A stretch of DNA of 64,000 bases from Treponema sp. GTDB lineage: Bacteria; Spirochaetota; Spirochaetia; Treponematales; Treponemataceae. Where the stretch lies: the NCBI GenBank assembly GCA_024400915.1, contig JAKSLX010000002.1, forward strand, positions 186,001 to 250,000. The letters run 5' to 3'. Position 1 is the stretch's first letter. The number at the start of each line of letters is the position of its first letter. Below, piece after piece: positions 57,427 through 64,000 of this stretch. The notes under the pieces were generated by a model, which was given only the letters and a program-made list of their open reading frames with translations, was not told the origin of the DNA and ran no database searches. A program made the translations under genes and the position numbers.

Positions 57427-58568
57427 TATGACCTTTCATTCCCCCAAGGCAAAGGCTTTAAGCCTCTGCGTTCCCTTACTTCGTTGATTGTTACAAGTCC
57501 AGCCTTTATCTCCTCAATGTCTCTTGTGCTTTGTGCATCCTCTGATTCCTGAAGCTCAGGAATGTTCACAAGGTTAAAGACTCCTTTCTCCTTGAGCTTG
57601 AATCTCCTGAAGAACTGAATATCCAGTGTCTGCTCAAACATTTTCAGCATTGGAATTAAGGTAAAGTTCCAGAATGCCCGGTGCTGGCTGTCAGTGTCAG
57701 TACCGCTCAAGGAACTCTTTGAATCCTTGATGTTTGCAACCCGCGGCGGAATGCCGTACTTTGCAAGAATCGTATAAAGGTTCCATTGCTTCATGTCGTA
57801 CAGTTTCAAGGCATCAGGGGTAAAGGTAAGCGCCTGGTATTCCGTTCCTTTTCCAAGGACTGCCACGCGGTTCTTTATTCCCTTGCCGTATTTCCTGTCC
57901 CAGGTCCTTGCAATAAGGTCAGCGTCTGCTTCCGTCAAAACCTGGTCCGTCTTTATCAACCCTTTGGGAACTCCTCCTTCTTTCAAAAGTCTAGTATTCT
58001 GGTTTCCTGCAAGCACATCCTGTTCCGTCTCCATGGTCAAAGACACCAGAGGACTTACGCCCCTGTATTCGTTCCATGGATTCCACTGCTTAAAGTGGAT
58101 CAATTCGTCAGGAAAAATTGAAATCGGTCTTCCGTTCTCAAATCCTGTATAAATCCACCTTGTTACATTTCCGTCATCCACAACATGCTGCATGTGGCGC
58201 GGATTCAGAATCAGAATTTCCTTTGGAAGTCCTGCACCGTAGTCCTCGCCAAACCACCAGAAGGCTTCACCGTCAAGGCTAAGCCATGCCGCGGTCTGCT
58301 TCCATATTTCATAACTGCTCATGGTCTTGTTCGGAAAAGCAAAAAGCTTCGCCACCGGGCAGTTCTCATTCTTCTTTCCGTTGCAGTGAATCTCAAAGTC
58401 CGCTCTTCCAACATTGCGGGCAAGAATATCAATGCAGACAGAAACCCATGCATGTTTCAGATATGGATCACTGCAAACAGTCTTTTCAACCGTTGCAAAA
58501 TCATCCGCAACAGTTTCCGCATTAACTTTCTCAAAACTTTCTGTAGTTTTCTTCCTGAAAAATCTCAT
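57426..58568 (-). CDS. Phage portal protein (HK97 family)
   Basis: 380 residues, the usual length. Features: ARNVGRADFEIHCNGKKN, LSLDGEAFWWFGEDYG, ILNPRHMQHVVDDGNVTRWI, ELIHFKQWNPWNEYRGVSPL and the stem/crown helices up to ADADLIARTWDRKYGKG; DIEEIKAGLVTINEVRERRG closes it. Forms the twelve-subunit gate for DNA entry. Starts in a 4-base overlap with the terminase gene. Confidence 0.92.
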   Translation of the reverse strand: MRFFRKKTTESFEKVNAETVADDFATVEKTVCSDPYLKHAWVSVCIDILARNVGRADFEIHCNGKKNENCPVAKLFAFPNKTMSSYEIWKQTAAWLSLDGEAFWWFGEDYGAGLPKEILILNPRHMQHVVDDGNVTRWIYTGFENGRPISIFPDELIHFKQWNPWNEYRGVSPLVSLTMETEQDVLAGNQNTRLLKEGGVPKGLIKTDQVLTEADADLIARTWDRKYGKGIKNRVAVLGKGTEYQALTFTPDALKLYDMKQWNLYTILAKYGIPPRVANIKDSKSSLSGTDTDSQHRAFWNFTLIPMLKMFEQTLDIQFFRRFKLKEKGVFNLVNIPELQESEDAQSTRDIEEIKAGLVTINEVRERRGLKPLPWGNERS

Positions 58569-59776
58569 GCAATAACAACTCCAGAATTGACTGCACTGAA
58601 GATTGCGTAACGCATTGCATCCATGTAATGGTCGTTGACCTTTACGATGCAGTTGTTTTCATCCCTCATGTAGTCCCATATTTCACCAAGCACACCTGTG
58701 CAGGTTTTAACAACAAAGAATTTTCCGCGTTCCATCAGGGAAGAAACATAATCGATTCCGGCATCTACGCTGTTGTTCGCTTTTACTCCGCCGGGTATCT
58801 CCTGTATTCGTTCTCCGCCTGCAGGGTCGCAGTAAGTGACAAAATTTTCAGCATACCAGTTCTTCGCTCTCTGCTGCTCAACGCTTGTCCTTGTGGTAAT
58901 GTTAAAGCCACCGTGGTCGGCTATTATGTAAACACAACCGTCTTTCCAGCCAACTTTCACTGCAGCGATATTCAACCCAAAGTCCTGACCCGCAGTAATC
59001 CGGTCAAAGGAAACAGGAACTTCGTCAGCTTCAATAACCATCGATTCATCAAAGCGGTCATAGACGCTACCTTCCGGTTTTACCCAGAGACCGTCACGGA
59101 AACGTGCCTTCTGTTTCTCAGGCATGTTGTCCAGAATGTCGCTTATGTAGTCTTCCGCCAAGTTTTCCGCATTGTCCATCGGGTTCAAAACGGCACTTGC
59201 ATACAGACCTGGTTTTGTAAGCTGTTCATCGGTACGCGGTTCAATCTTTCTGATAAAGACCTTATAAGCCCAGTGCATAGGGGAAGCCGGGTTACAGTCA
59301 TAAAAGAACTTGTTACGGCATCCCGGAATGTTCATGGCTAAACGGCTGTAGGCAGTCGTCACCGCGCTATAAGTCAGCTGGCTGACTTCGTTAAAGTAAA
59401 TGGTCACATATTCGTGTCCAAGAATCTTGTCTACCTGTTCTCTGTCTCCAAGTCCTCCAATCCAAATCTCGCTGTCATTCCAAAGCTTTATAAAGCCATC
59501 GTGAACATTCAGCCTGTAATTCTTTGCGCCTATGGTCTTGTTTAGCCATGGCACAAGGGTTTCATGCAGTACGGAGCTTCGTGCATCCTTAGCCCTGTAT
59601 CTGCAAATAAGGTGACGCGAACCGCTATAGCGGATCGCTCTATAAATCACGGCCATTACTATGACCGTGGTCTTTCCGCTTCGGCTTCCGCCAAAGAGAA
59701 GGACATGCTTGGCATCGGAACTCAAAAGTTCCAATGCCTTTTTCTGCACTTTGGTTGGTTTGAAAACTGCATTCAC
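58565..59776 (-). CDS. terL: Terminase large subunit
   Basis: 403 residues, two domains. The ATPase has Walker A LLFGGSRSGKTTVIV (about 28-42), Walker B YVTIYFNEVSQLTY, and coupling motif FFYDCNPASPMHWAY. The RNase H-like nuclease has Asp residues in TAGQDFGLNIAAVKVG, TYCDPAGGERIQ and KVNDHYMDAMRYAIF. It pumps DNA into the prohead and cuts it. Overlaps both terS and portal genes by 4 bases. Confidence 0.94.
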   Translation of the reverse strand: MNAVFKPTKVQKKALELLSSDAKHVLLFGGSRSGKTTVIVMAVIYRAIRYSGSRHLICRYRAKDARSSVLHETLVPWLNKTIGAKNYRLNVHDGFIKLWNDSEIWIGGLGDREQVDKILGHEYVTIYFNEVSQLTYSAVTTAYSRLAMNIPGCRNKFFYDCNPASPMHWAYKVFIRKIEPRTDEQLTKPGLYASAVLNPMDNAENLAEDYISDILDNMPEKQKARFRDGLWVKPEGSVYDRFDESMVIEADEVPVSFDRITAGQDFGLNIAAVKVGWKDGCVYIIADHGGFNITTRTSVEQQRAKNWYAENFVTYCDPAGGERIQEIPGGVKANNSVDAGIDYVSSLMERGKFFVVKTCTGVLGEIWDYMRDENNCIVKVNDHYMDAMRYAIFSAVNSGVVIA

Positions 59777-60282
59777 AGATTTTCAAAATCCTTCGCAAAA
59801 ACAAGCTGCAACTGGTTTCCGCCGGATGACTTGTTTTCTTCGTCATTTCCTGCAAGGAATCCGTCGAGCTTCGCGCTCCGTTCCAGAAGATCCATCGCCT
59901 CATCAGCGTTAAGGTCTTCCGCCTTGAGTGTTTTGACCCTGTTTGCAACAACATTGTCAAAATCATTCAGTATCTCAATCTGCCGTTTCTTACGTTCAAC
60001 ACGCTCGGCAATAATCTGTCTTTCTGTCTCCTTGGCGATGTACTCGTCATAAGCCATGGCCCGGTTGTTCCAGTCAAACATTCTGGCCCAGCGGCTCCAT
60101 GTTCCGTATTTCTTAGCCTCAATTCCGTGCAGTTCCATGCAACCCTTGATGGAACGATGAAGACCCATTGCACGGAAAAGACAGAAAGCCTTGAAAGACT
60201 TGGGACTTTCATTAGGCACTGGTGACTCCCAGCTTTCTCTAGGCTTCTGTTCAGCTCCGCTTTCGTTTTCTAATCTGTTCAA
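59773..60282 (-). CDS. terS: Terminase small subunit-type protein
   Basis: 169 residues. N-terminal helix-turn-helix-like part (SFKAFCLFRAMGLHRSIKGC, YGTWSRWARMFDWNNRAMAY), a central oligomerisation helix with many charges, and a C-terminal helix; the usual pattern for small terminases that bind phage DNA. Overlaps terL by 4 bases. Confidence 0.75.
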   Translation of the reverse strand: MNRLENESGAEQKPRESWESPVPNESPKSFKAFCLFRAMGLHRSIKGCMELHGIEAKKYGTWSRWARMFDWNNRAMAYDEYIAKETERQIIAERVERKKRQIEILNDFDNVVANRVKTLKAEDLNADEAMDLLERSAKLDGFLAGNDEENKSSGGNQLQLVFAKDFENL

Positions 60283-60292
60283 TGAACCTCCT

Positions 60293-60487
60293 TCATTTTT
60301 GAATAACTACCTTGTCCCAAGCACAGCTTGAGATGTTTTCCTTGACTGTAGTACCAAGCTTCACCGGCAGGCCGTTGTGCATGGTCACTGTAATGTGGAT
60401 TTCGCCGAACTTGATTTTTCCAAGTCCTTCAGCGAGCCTTTCTTCCACGGTCTTTACAAACTCGTCCTTGTTTTTTATTTCAAGCAT
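60293..60487 (-). CDS. Small hypothetical protein, 64 aa
   Basis: An alpha/beta mini-protein (MLEIKNKDEFVKTVEERLAE, then IHITVTMHNGLPVKLGTTVK) without known family. Eight-base overlap with the HTH gene upstream and 10 bases to terS support a real gene in the first late operon. Confidence 0.62.
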   Translation of the reverse strand: MLEIKNKDEFVKTVEERLAEGLGKIKFGEIHITVTMHNGLPVKLGTTVKENISSCAWDKVVIQK

Positions 60488-60734
60488 TTTTCACCTCATA
60501 GGATTCATGTTTCTTTACATCAGGGAAAAACACCTGCTGTCCAATCCAATCGTGAAGATCGCATTTACGGCAGACAAGACGACCGTTTATCTTTGCGTAT
60601 GGAACCGCTTTCTGCTGGATAAGCTTGTACATCATGTCCACGCTAATGGTCAGGTATTCAGCCGCCAGCTGCACAGAAAGAATGTCCTGATAGGACTTCT
60701 GCCTTTCCTTTTCCCAGTCAATTTCTTTGAGCAT
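60480..60734 (-). CDS. Excisionase/HTH_17-type DNA-binding protein
   Basis: 84 residues. A MerR-like HTH_17 domain fills most of it (SVQLAAEYLTISVDMMYKLI, AVPYAKINGRLVCRKCDLHD), as in phage excisionases and small DNA-binding regulators. I start at the ATG at 60734 (GAGG 9 bases upstream); the predicted RNA start near 60762 excludes the longer frame. First gene behind the first 21-bp repeat array and next to the integrase gene, so it may be the excisionase. Confidence 0.75.
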   Translation of the reverse strand: MLKEIDWEKERQKSYQDILSVQLAAEYLTISVDMMYKLIQQKAVPYAKINGRLVCRKCDLHDWIGQQVFFPDVKKHESYEVKNA

Positions 60735-60768
60735 AAAAAAAATCCTCACTGCATTTTTGTTTACACAA

Positions 60769-60847
60769 ATCATACAGTAAGGATTTCGCAATCTTCATAG
60801 AGAAATCTCTATATAGCATAGAGAAATCTCTATATAGCATAGAGAAA
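60769..60847 (-). promoter_or_regulatory. Late promoter 1 with tandem 21-bp repeats
   Basis: Units at 60796-60816 and 60817-60837 (identical) and a partial unit at 60838-60847; the first unit is identical to the first unit at 52304. Minus-strand -10 TATGAT (60769-60774) is 22 bp from the array, the same distance as in late promoter 2. -35 position reads TGAAGA, again poor. Lies between the integrase stop and the first gene of the packaging operon. Confidence 0.8.
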
Positions 60848-60854
60848 AGGAATA

Positions 60855-62330
60855 TCAGGCAGACTTAAAGCTCAGGACATAGTTTATGTTTTCATTAAGC
60901 ATTTTCTTTGCAGCTTCAAACTTTGCTTCGCTGTCGTGGTCAGAGTAGTGTACGGTTTCTCCCTGTGTCCTGTGACCCATAAGTACCTGTGCCTTCTCAA
61001 GCCCAGCCCTTGAAACAACAAGCGTACAGAAGAAATGTCGCATACTGTAAAGGCAGATGTTCCTCATCTTGCGCTGTTCCTCGCTTATGCCAATGAGTTC
61101 AAGCATTCTGTAAAACTCCCTTGTGTAGGTATCGTTCCTGTAAGGCTCGTTGTGTCGTGCAGGTGTCCATAGAACTGGGCTTATGTCGCTGTAATACTTG
61201 TTGAGCCTTGCATACTTCAAAAGACGTTCCGCCGTCTCATGGTCTATAGGCAGGGTTCTTTCGTCCGTGTTCTTAGTGTCCTTCAGCTTGTCTATTTCGT
61301 TCCAGGAATTTCTTACATGGATAAGGTCGTTTGTCGCATCAATGTCACAGACCTTAAGCCCTGCAAGTTCCGTAGGTCGCAGACCGCAGAATGTAATGAC
61401 CCTAAAGCCAAGGTACATGGCTTCATTTTCCCACTTAAGATTAAGGAGCCTTGCAACTTCTGCTTCCGTCGGGATTCCGCGTTTTTCTTCCTCAGGATTA
61501 AACCGCCTCACACCTTCAAAAGGGTTTCCTGCAAGGGCCTTTTTTGCAACAAGGTACTTGATCGCCTTCGAGCCGCAGCTCATGGCCTTGTTTACTGTCG
61601 CACCGGACAACTGCATTTCATTCCTCAGGTAAAAGAAAAACTCCTCAAGGATTTCCTGCGTCAGGTCTTCCGCGGTAGCCTCATTTCCAAAGTATTGTTC
61701 CCAGTACCTCTTTGTAACTCCCTGCATTTCTATGCAGTGACTCTTCGTAACCTTGTGACCAAGGGCAATCTCTTCCTGCACAAACTGGCTTTTCTCATAA
61801 TCCCAGAAAGAAAGCATGTAGTTTATCAATGGTGTTCTGCCGGACTCCTTGTTTATCTTCTCAACATTCTCCGTCTTCACGACAACACGCACCTTTGGCT
61901 TGTTTCGCCTGTTCTTTAGGACAATCTTCTTCGGCAGAACCTTTTCAGGTACTGCCTCATCAGGAGCCTTTTCTGGAGCAATGACGATATTCCCGGAAAC
62001 CTGCGGAGCAGACAGAACAGCCTGTGGCTGGACTGTCTGTCCTCGGCGTTGTGCTATAAGGGTGAGTAGAGTGTCTATTTCAGAATCCGTAAGGCGTGAA
62101 ACTATGTTTTGAAGATCTATGCCAGATGACGATTGGTTTTGAAAGCTTCTTGAACCTGAATATGCATCAGGCGTTCCATTCTCAAGCCATTTAGTAGCAA
62201 TCATTGTTGCTTCAATCTTGTCCTTTACATGGGTGCTTTTCCCGGATGACATCATAACCCCTGTAATCGGATCAATGAAACGAACTACATAATATCCGGC
62301 ACGATTCTTGAAAAGATAAAACTGGCGCAT
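60855..62330 (-). CDS. int: Tyrosine recombinase (integrase) of the prophage
   Basis: 491 residues. The N-terminal part has an AP2-like arm-binding start (RQFYLFKNRAGYYVVRFIDP) and a Pro/Lys-rich linker (about 110-160). A SAM-like core-binding domain (about 165-270) follows. The catalytic domain shows Arg in ITFCGLRPTELAGL, LYSMRHFFCTL with Arg but Tyr where the first His is usual, His in LMGHRTQGE and the nucleophile Tyr in TVHYSDHD. The start with GGAG 7 bases upstream is MRQFYLF. It lies 190 bases from attR; target is tRNA-Lys. Confidence 0.93.
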   Translation of the reverse strand: MRQFYLFKNRAGYYVVRFIDPITGVMMSSGKSTHVKDKIEATMIATKWLENGTPDAYSGSRSFQNQSSSGIDLQNIVSRLTDSEIDTLLTLIAQRRGQTVQPQAVLSAPQVSGNIVIAPEKAPDEAVPEKVLPKKIVLKNRRNKPKVRVVVKTENVEKINKESGRTPLINYMLSFWDYEKSQFVQEEIALGHKVTKSHCIEMQGVTKRYWEQYFGNEATAEDLTQEILEEFFFYLRNEMQLSGATVNKAMSCGSKAIKYLVAKKALAGNPFEGVRRFNPEEEKRGIPTEAEVARLLNLKWENEAMYLGFRVITFCGLRPTELAGLKVCDIDATNDLIHVRNSWNEIDKLKDTKNTDERTLPIDHETAERLLKYARLNKYYSDISPVLWTPARHNEPYRNDTYTREFYRMLELIGISEEQRKMRNICLYSMRHFFCTLVVSRAGLEKAQVLMGHRTQGETVHYSDHDSEAKFEAAKKMLNENINYVLSFKSA

Positions 62331-62403
62331 AAAGGGTCTCCGTTTTGAGACGCACAAGTCCAAAGAGCCATAAAAACGGTTTCTTTACTCAGTTCATTAC
62401 TCG

Positions 62404-62426
62404 TTTCTTTACTCTTTGCTATACTC
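62404..62426 (+). repeat. End repeat shared by both prophage ends, right copy
   Basis: The same 23 bases as 27755-27777, same orientation, 127 bp from attR; a second partial copy (TTTCTTTACTC) begins 24 bases before it at 62380. Candidate integrase arm sites in the integrase promoter region. Confidence 0.65.
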
Positions 62427-62526
62427 GCATAGTCCCTGGACTCTTTTTCGCACCCAGTTCATAGGGAAAGGGAAGCTAAAAGAATATTTAAGGTGTGCTA
62501 AACCCTTATAAAATAAGGATTTAAGC

Positions 62527-62559
62527 AAAAAAAAAGGCACAAGTTTTACCTTGTGCCTT
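62527..62559 (-). terminator. Prophage-supplied terminator for tRNA-Lys
   Basis: On the minus strand AGGCACAAG pairs with CTTGTGCCT and runs into nine T. It differs from the displaced host terminator at 27541-27572 but keeps its base pairing and position. Confidence 0.82.
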
Positions 62560-62606
62560 ATGTGAGCTATTGCAGACTCGAACTGCAGACAGCCGCCTTA
62601 AAAGGG
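62553..62606. repeat. Right attachment-site repeat (attR)
   Basis: Identical over 54 bases to 27568-27621. Contains the 3' part of the intact tRNA-Lys gene; homology ends just past the anticodon loop. Confidence 0.93.
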
Positions 62607-62635
62607 CGGTGCTCTACCACCTGAGCTAATAGCCC
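62563..62635 (-). tRNA. tRNA-Lys(TTT)
   Basis: A full cloverleaf on the minus strand: acceptor GGGCTAT/ATAGCTC (one G-T), D arm GCTC...GAGC, anticodon stem CCGCC/GGCGG around CTTTTAA (anticodon TTT), T stem CTGCA/TGCAG-type with loop TTCGAGT, discriminator A, CCA not encoded. Its 3' 44 nt are supplied by the prophage. Confidence 0.95.
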
Positions 62636-62762
62636 AACACGCTATTTCTAACGTAGGTAAGAGTTTATAAATTTTACGGGGTTTAGTCAAGGGTAAAATT
62701 TGATTTTTGATGCTATTTTACATAAAATGAAAACCGCAAAAAATATGCAGAGGAAGAATAAA

Positions 62763-63668
62763 ATGATCTGGACACTTACTGTCAATCCGTCTTTGGATTA
62801 TAACCTTCAGCTTGATGATTTTAGGGAAGGAGCCGTTAACCGCAGTCAAAAGGAAAGCGTTACTGCCGGTGGAAAGGGCATAAATGTTTCCCTTGTACTC
62901 AAAAATCTTGGAATGGCTTCTACTGCCCTGGGATTTACAGGTGGATGGACTGGAGTAAAAATTGAATCCATGCTTTCAAAGCAAGGTGTTGATACGGATT
63001 TTGTTTATCTTTCGGATGGGAATTCTAGAATAAATGTAAAAATCAAGAGCCAGACTGAAACTGAAATAAATGCAAACGGTCCGGTTATTGATGCTGCCCA
63101 TGTTGAATTTCTTTTCATGAAGTTGAATTCCCTTTGCGACGGAGATATCCTTGTTCTGGCTGGAAGCATTCCTTCTTGCCTTGGTTCCGATTTCTATACC
63201 CGCATCATGAAATTTCTTTCAGACAGGAAAATTGATTTTATTGTGGATGCAACGGGAAATCTTCTATTGGAAACCCTTCAATACAAGCCTTTCCTCGTAA
63301 AGCCTAACAATCATGAACTTGGAGAAATCTTTGGTGTAAAAATTGAAACTCAGGAGCAGGCATTGGAATATGCAAAAAAGCTTTCTGAAAAAGGTGCCAG
63401 AAATGTTTTGGTTTCACTTGCTGGCGATGGGGCCGTTCTTCTTGCTGAAGACGGTTCTACTTATAGATGTGCGGCTCCTAAGGGAACCGTTGTTAATTCC
63501 GTAGGTGCCGGAGATTCCATGGTGGCTGGTTTCATTGCAGGATGGATTGAAAAGCATGATTATGAACATGCCCTTAAAATGGGAATTTCCTGCGGAAGTG
63601 CCAGTGCTTTTTCCGAAGGCCTTGCAACTTTTGAGTCAGCCATGGATATTTTCAATAATCTTGCCTGA
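62763..63668 (+). CDS. PfkB-family sugar-phosphate kinase (1-phosphofructokinase/LacC type)
   Basis: 301 residues, ribokinase fold. The start IWTLTVNPSLDYNLQLDDF is the 1-phosphofructokinase/tagatose-6-phosphate kinase signature; VTAGGKGINVSLVL and VNSVGAGDSMVAGFIAGW (with the catalytic Asp) are both present. It phosphorylates fructose-1-phosphate, tagatose-6-phosphate or a related sugar phosphate with ATP. AGAGGAAG stands before the ATG; earlier in-frame ATGs have no site. It is 49 bases from rpe, probably in one operon. Confidence 0.9.
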   Translation: MIWTLTVNPSLDYNLQLDDFREGAVNRSQKESVTAGGKGINVSLVLKNLGMASTALGFTGGWTGVKIESMLSKQGVDTDFVYLSDGNSRINVKIKSQTETEINANGPVIDAAHVEFLFMKLNSLCDGDILVLAGSIPSCLGSDFYTRIMKFLSDRKIDFIVDATGNLLLETLQYKPFLVKPNNHELGEIFGVKIETQEQALEYAKKLSEKGARNVLVSLAGDGAVLLAEDGSTYRCAAPKGTVVNSVGAGDSMVAGFIAGWIEKHDYEHALKMGISCGSASAFSEGLATFESAMDIFNNLA

Positions 63669-63717
63669 AAATGCTTTAATTGCAAGAAAAACCAAATTCA
63701 AATAGAATGGAGCCATC

Positions 63718-64000
63718 ATGAAAAACCAGAAGTATCTTTCACCATCACTTTTGTCTGCAGACTTTGGAGATCTCAAAGGTGCACTCAAATTAATAGAAGA
63801 AAAGGGAAGTTCATATGTTCATGTCGACGTTATGGACGGTCACTTTGTTCCTCAGGTTTCATATGGACAGCCTGTGATTTCATCCATCAGGAAATACAGC
63901 AAGCTTCCATTTGATGTTCATCTTATGGTAGAAAAGCCAGAGTCTTCAATTGATTCATATATTGAAGCTGGTGCTGACCTTGTTACATTTCATATTGAAG
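63718..64000 (+). CDS. rpe: Ribulose-phosphate 3-epimerase, 5' part
   Basis: The first 94 codons; the gene runs out of the window. It interconverts ribulose-5-phosphate and xylulose-5-phosphate, feeding transketolase. The TIM-barrel start shows LSPSLLSADFGDLKGAL, the metal-binding His-x-Asp in YVHVDVMDGHFVPQVSYG, and LPFDVHLMVEKPE with the second His. TGGAG lies 6 bases before the ATG. Confidence 0.95.
   Translation, partial: MKNQKYLSPSLLSADFGDLKGALKLIEEKGSSYVHVDVMDGHFVPQVSYGQPVISSIRKYSKLPFDVHLMVEKPESSIDSYIEAGADLVTFHIE

Larger units (their letters stand above)
27568..62606. mobile_element. Integrated prophage-like element in tRNA-Lys (about 35.0 kb)
   Basis: Bounded by a 54-bp perfect direct repeat (27568-27621 and 62553-62606) made of the 3' part of tRNA-Lys(TTT). 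A tyrosine integrase gene lies next to the right end. It contains terminase, portal, HK97-type protease and capsid, connector, tail/fibre-like genes, a lysis cassette, a P4-type helicase, regulators, a type I R-M operon and ardA. Repeat-to-repeat length is 34,985 bp. A tape-measure protein and a tail-tube protein are not found, so it may be a short-tailed phage, a decayed prophage or a capsid-forming satellite. Confidence 0.93.

Noticed and set aside
61990..62110. QRRGQTV peptide in the integrase as a further copy of the dispersed palindrome
   Set aside because: The DNA (CTGTCTGTCCTCGGCG) does not contain the GGGGACAGACCCC core; the resemblance is only in the peptide.

Overview
The window looks like chromosome of a host-associated spirochaete, most likely a Treponema of the rumen/gut type. 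This is inferred from overall gene content (sufCBD, iron-dependent alcohol dehydrogenase, DUF4867 protein, YkgJ cysteine-cluster protein, many short AT-rich terminators) and from scattered GGGGACAGACCCC palindromes. No rRNA or single diagnostic marker is present, so the genus is a judgement.

Layout. 1-27.5 kb is ordinary chromosome: the end of ilvB; an unknown gene plus a PTS IIA-like gene; transketolase behind a 16-bp palindromic operator; a DUF4867 gene; an alcohol dehydrogenase/aldo-keto reductase pair divergent from its probable MerR regulator; dgt; a 2H phosphoesterase; threonine aldolase; a secreted nuclease; tRNA-Arg(TCT); sufCBD; an MFS carrier; a CitA/CitB-like two-component system divergent from a PQ-loop/SGNH fusion; an SDR; a large beta-helix protein; an HD-GYP protein with a CBM2-like sensor; and a Y-family polymerase with a YolD-like partner.

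27.57-62.61 kb is an integrated prophage-like element of about 35.0 kb in tRNA-Lys(TTT). The host tRNA is rebuilt at the right end, a 44-nt 3' fragment of it is left at the left end, and the two ends share a 54-bp direct repeat. From left to right it holds: a hairpin-rich non-coding end with an attC-like site; an AT-rich accessory block (LRR/Sel1-like protein, membrane protein, complete type I R-M operon hsdR-DUF1016 nuclease-hsdM-hsdS, and a separate methylase/specificity fusion whose catalytic motifs are lost); a rightward block (zinc-ribbon protein, two related small proteins, DUF2130 protein, XRE regulator); then a leftward late region (excisionase-like HTH, terminase, portal, LuxR-type regulator, protease, capsid, connector, then tail/baseplate, lysis, fibre genes and a P4-type helicase). 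An ArdA antirestriction gene is inserted against the direction of the capsid genes behind a strongly folded leader. I see no tape-measure or tail-tube gene.

The most unusual signal is a pair of tandem 21-bp repeat arrays, one in front of each leftward late transcription unit, both placed exactly 22 bp upstream of the -10 element with poor -35 boxes. This looks like a two-promoter switch driven by a dedicated activator. The LuxR-type gene inside the packaging module is the best candidate activator, and an XRE-type gene with a 27-bp palindromic operator is a candidate repressor above it.

62.7-64 kb returns to chromosome with a PfkB-type sugar-phosphate kinase and the start of ribulose-phosphate 3-epimerase.
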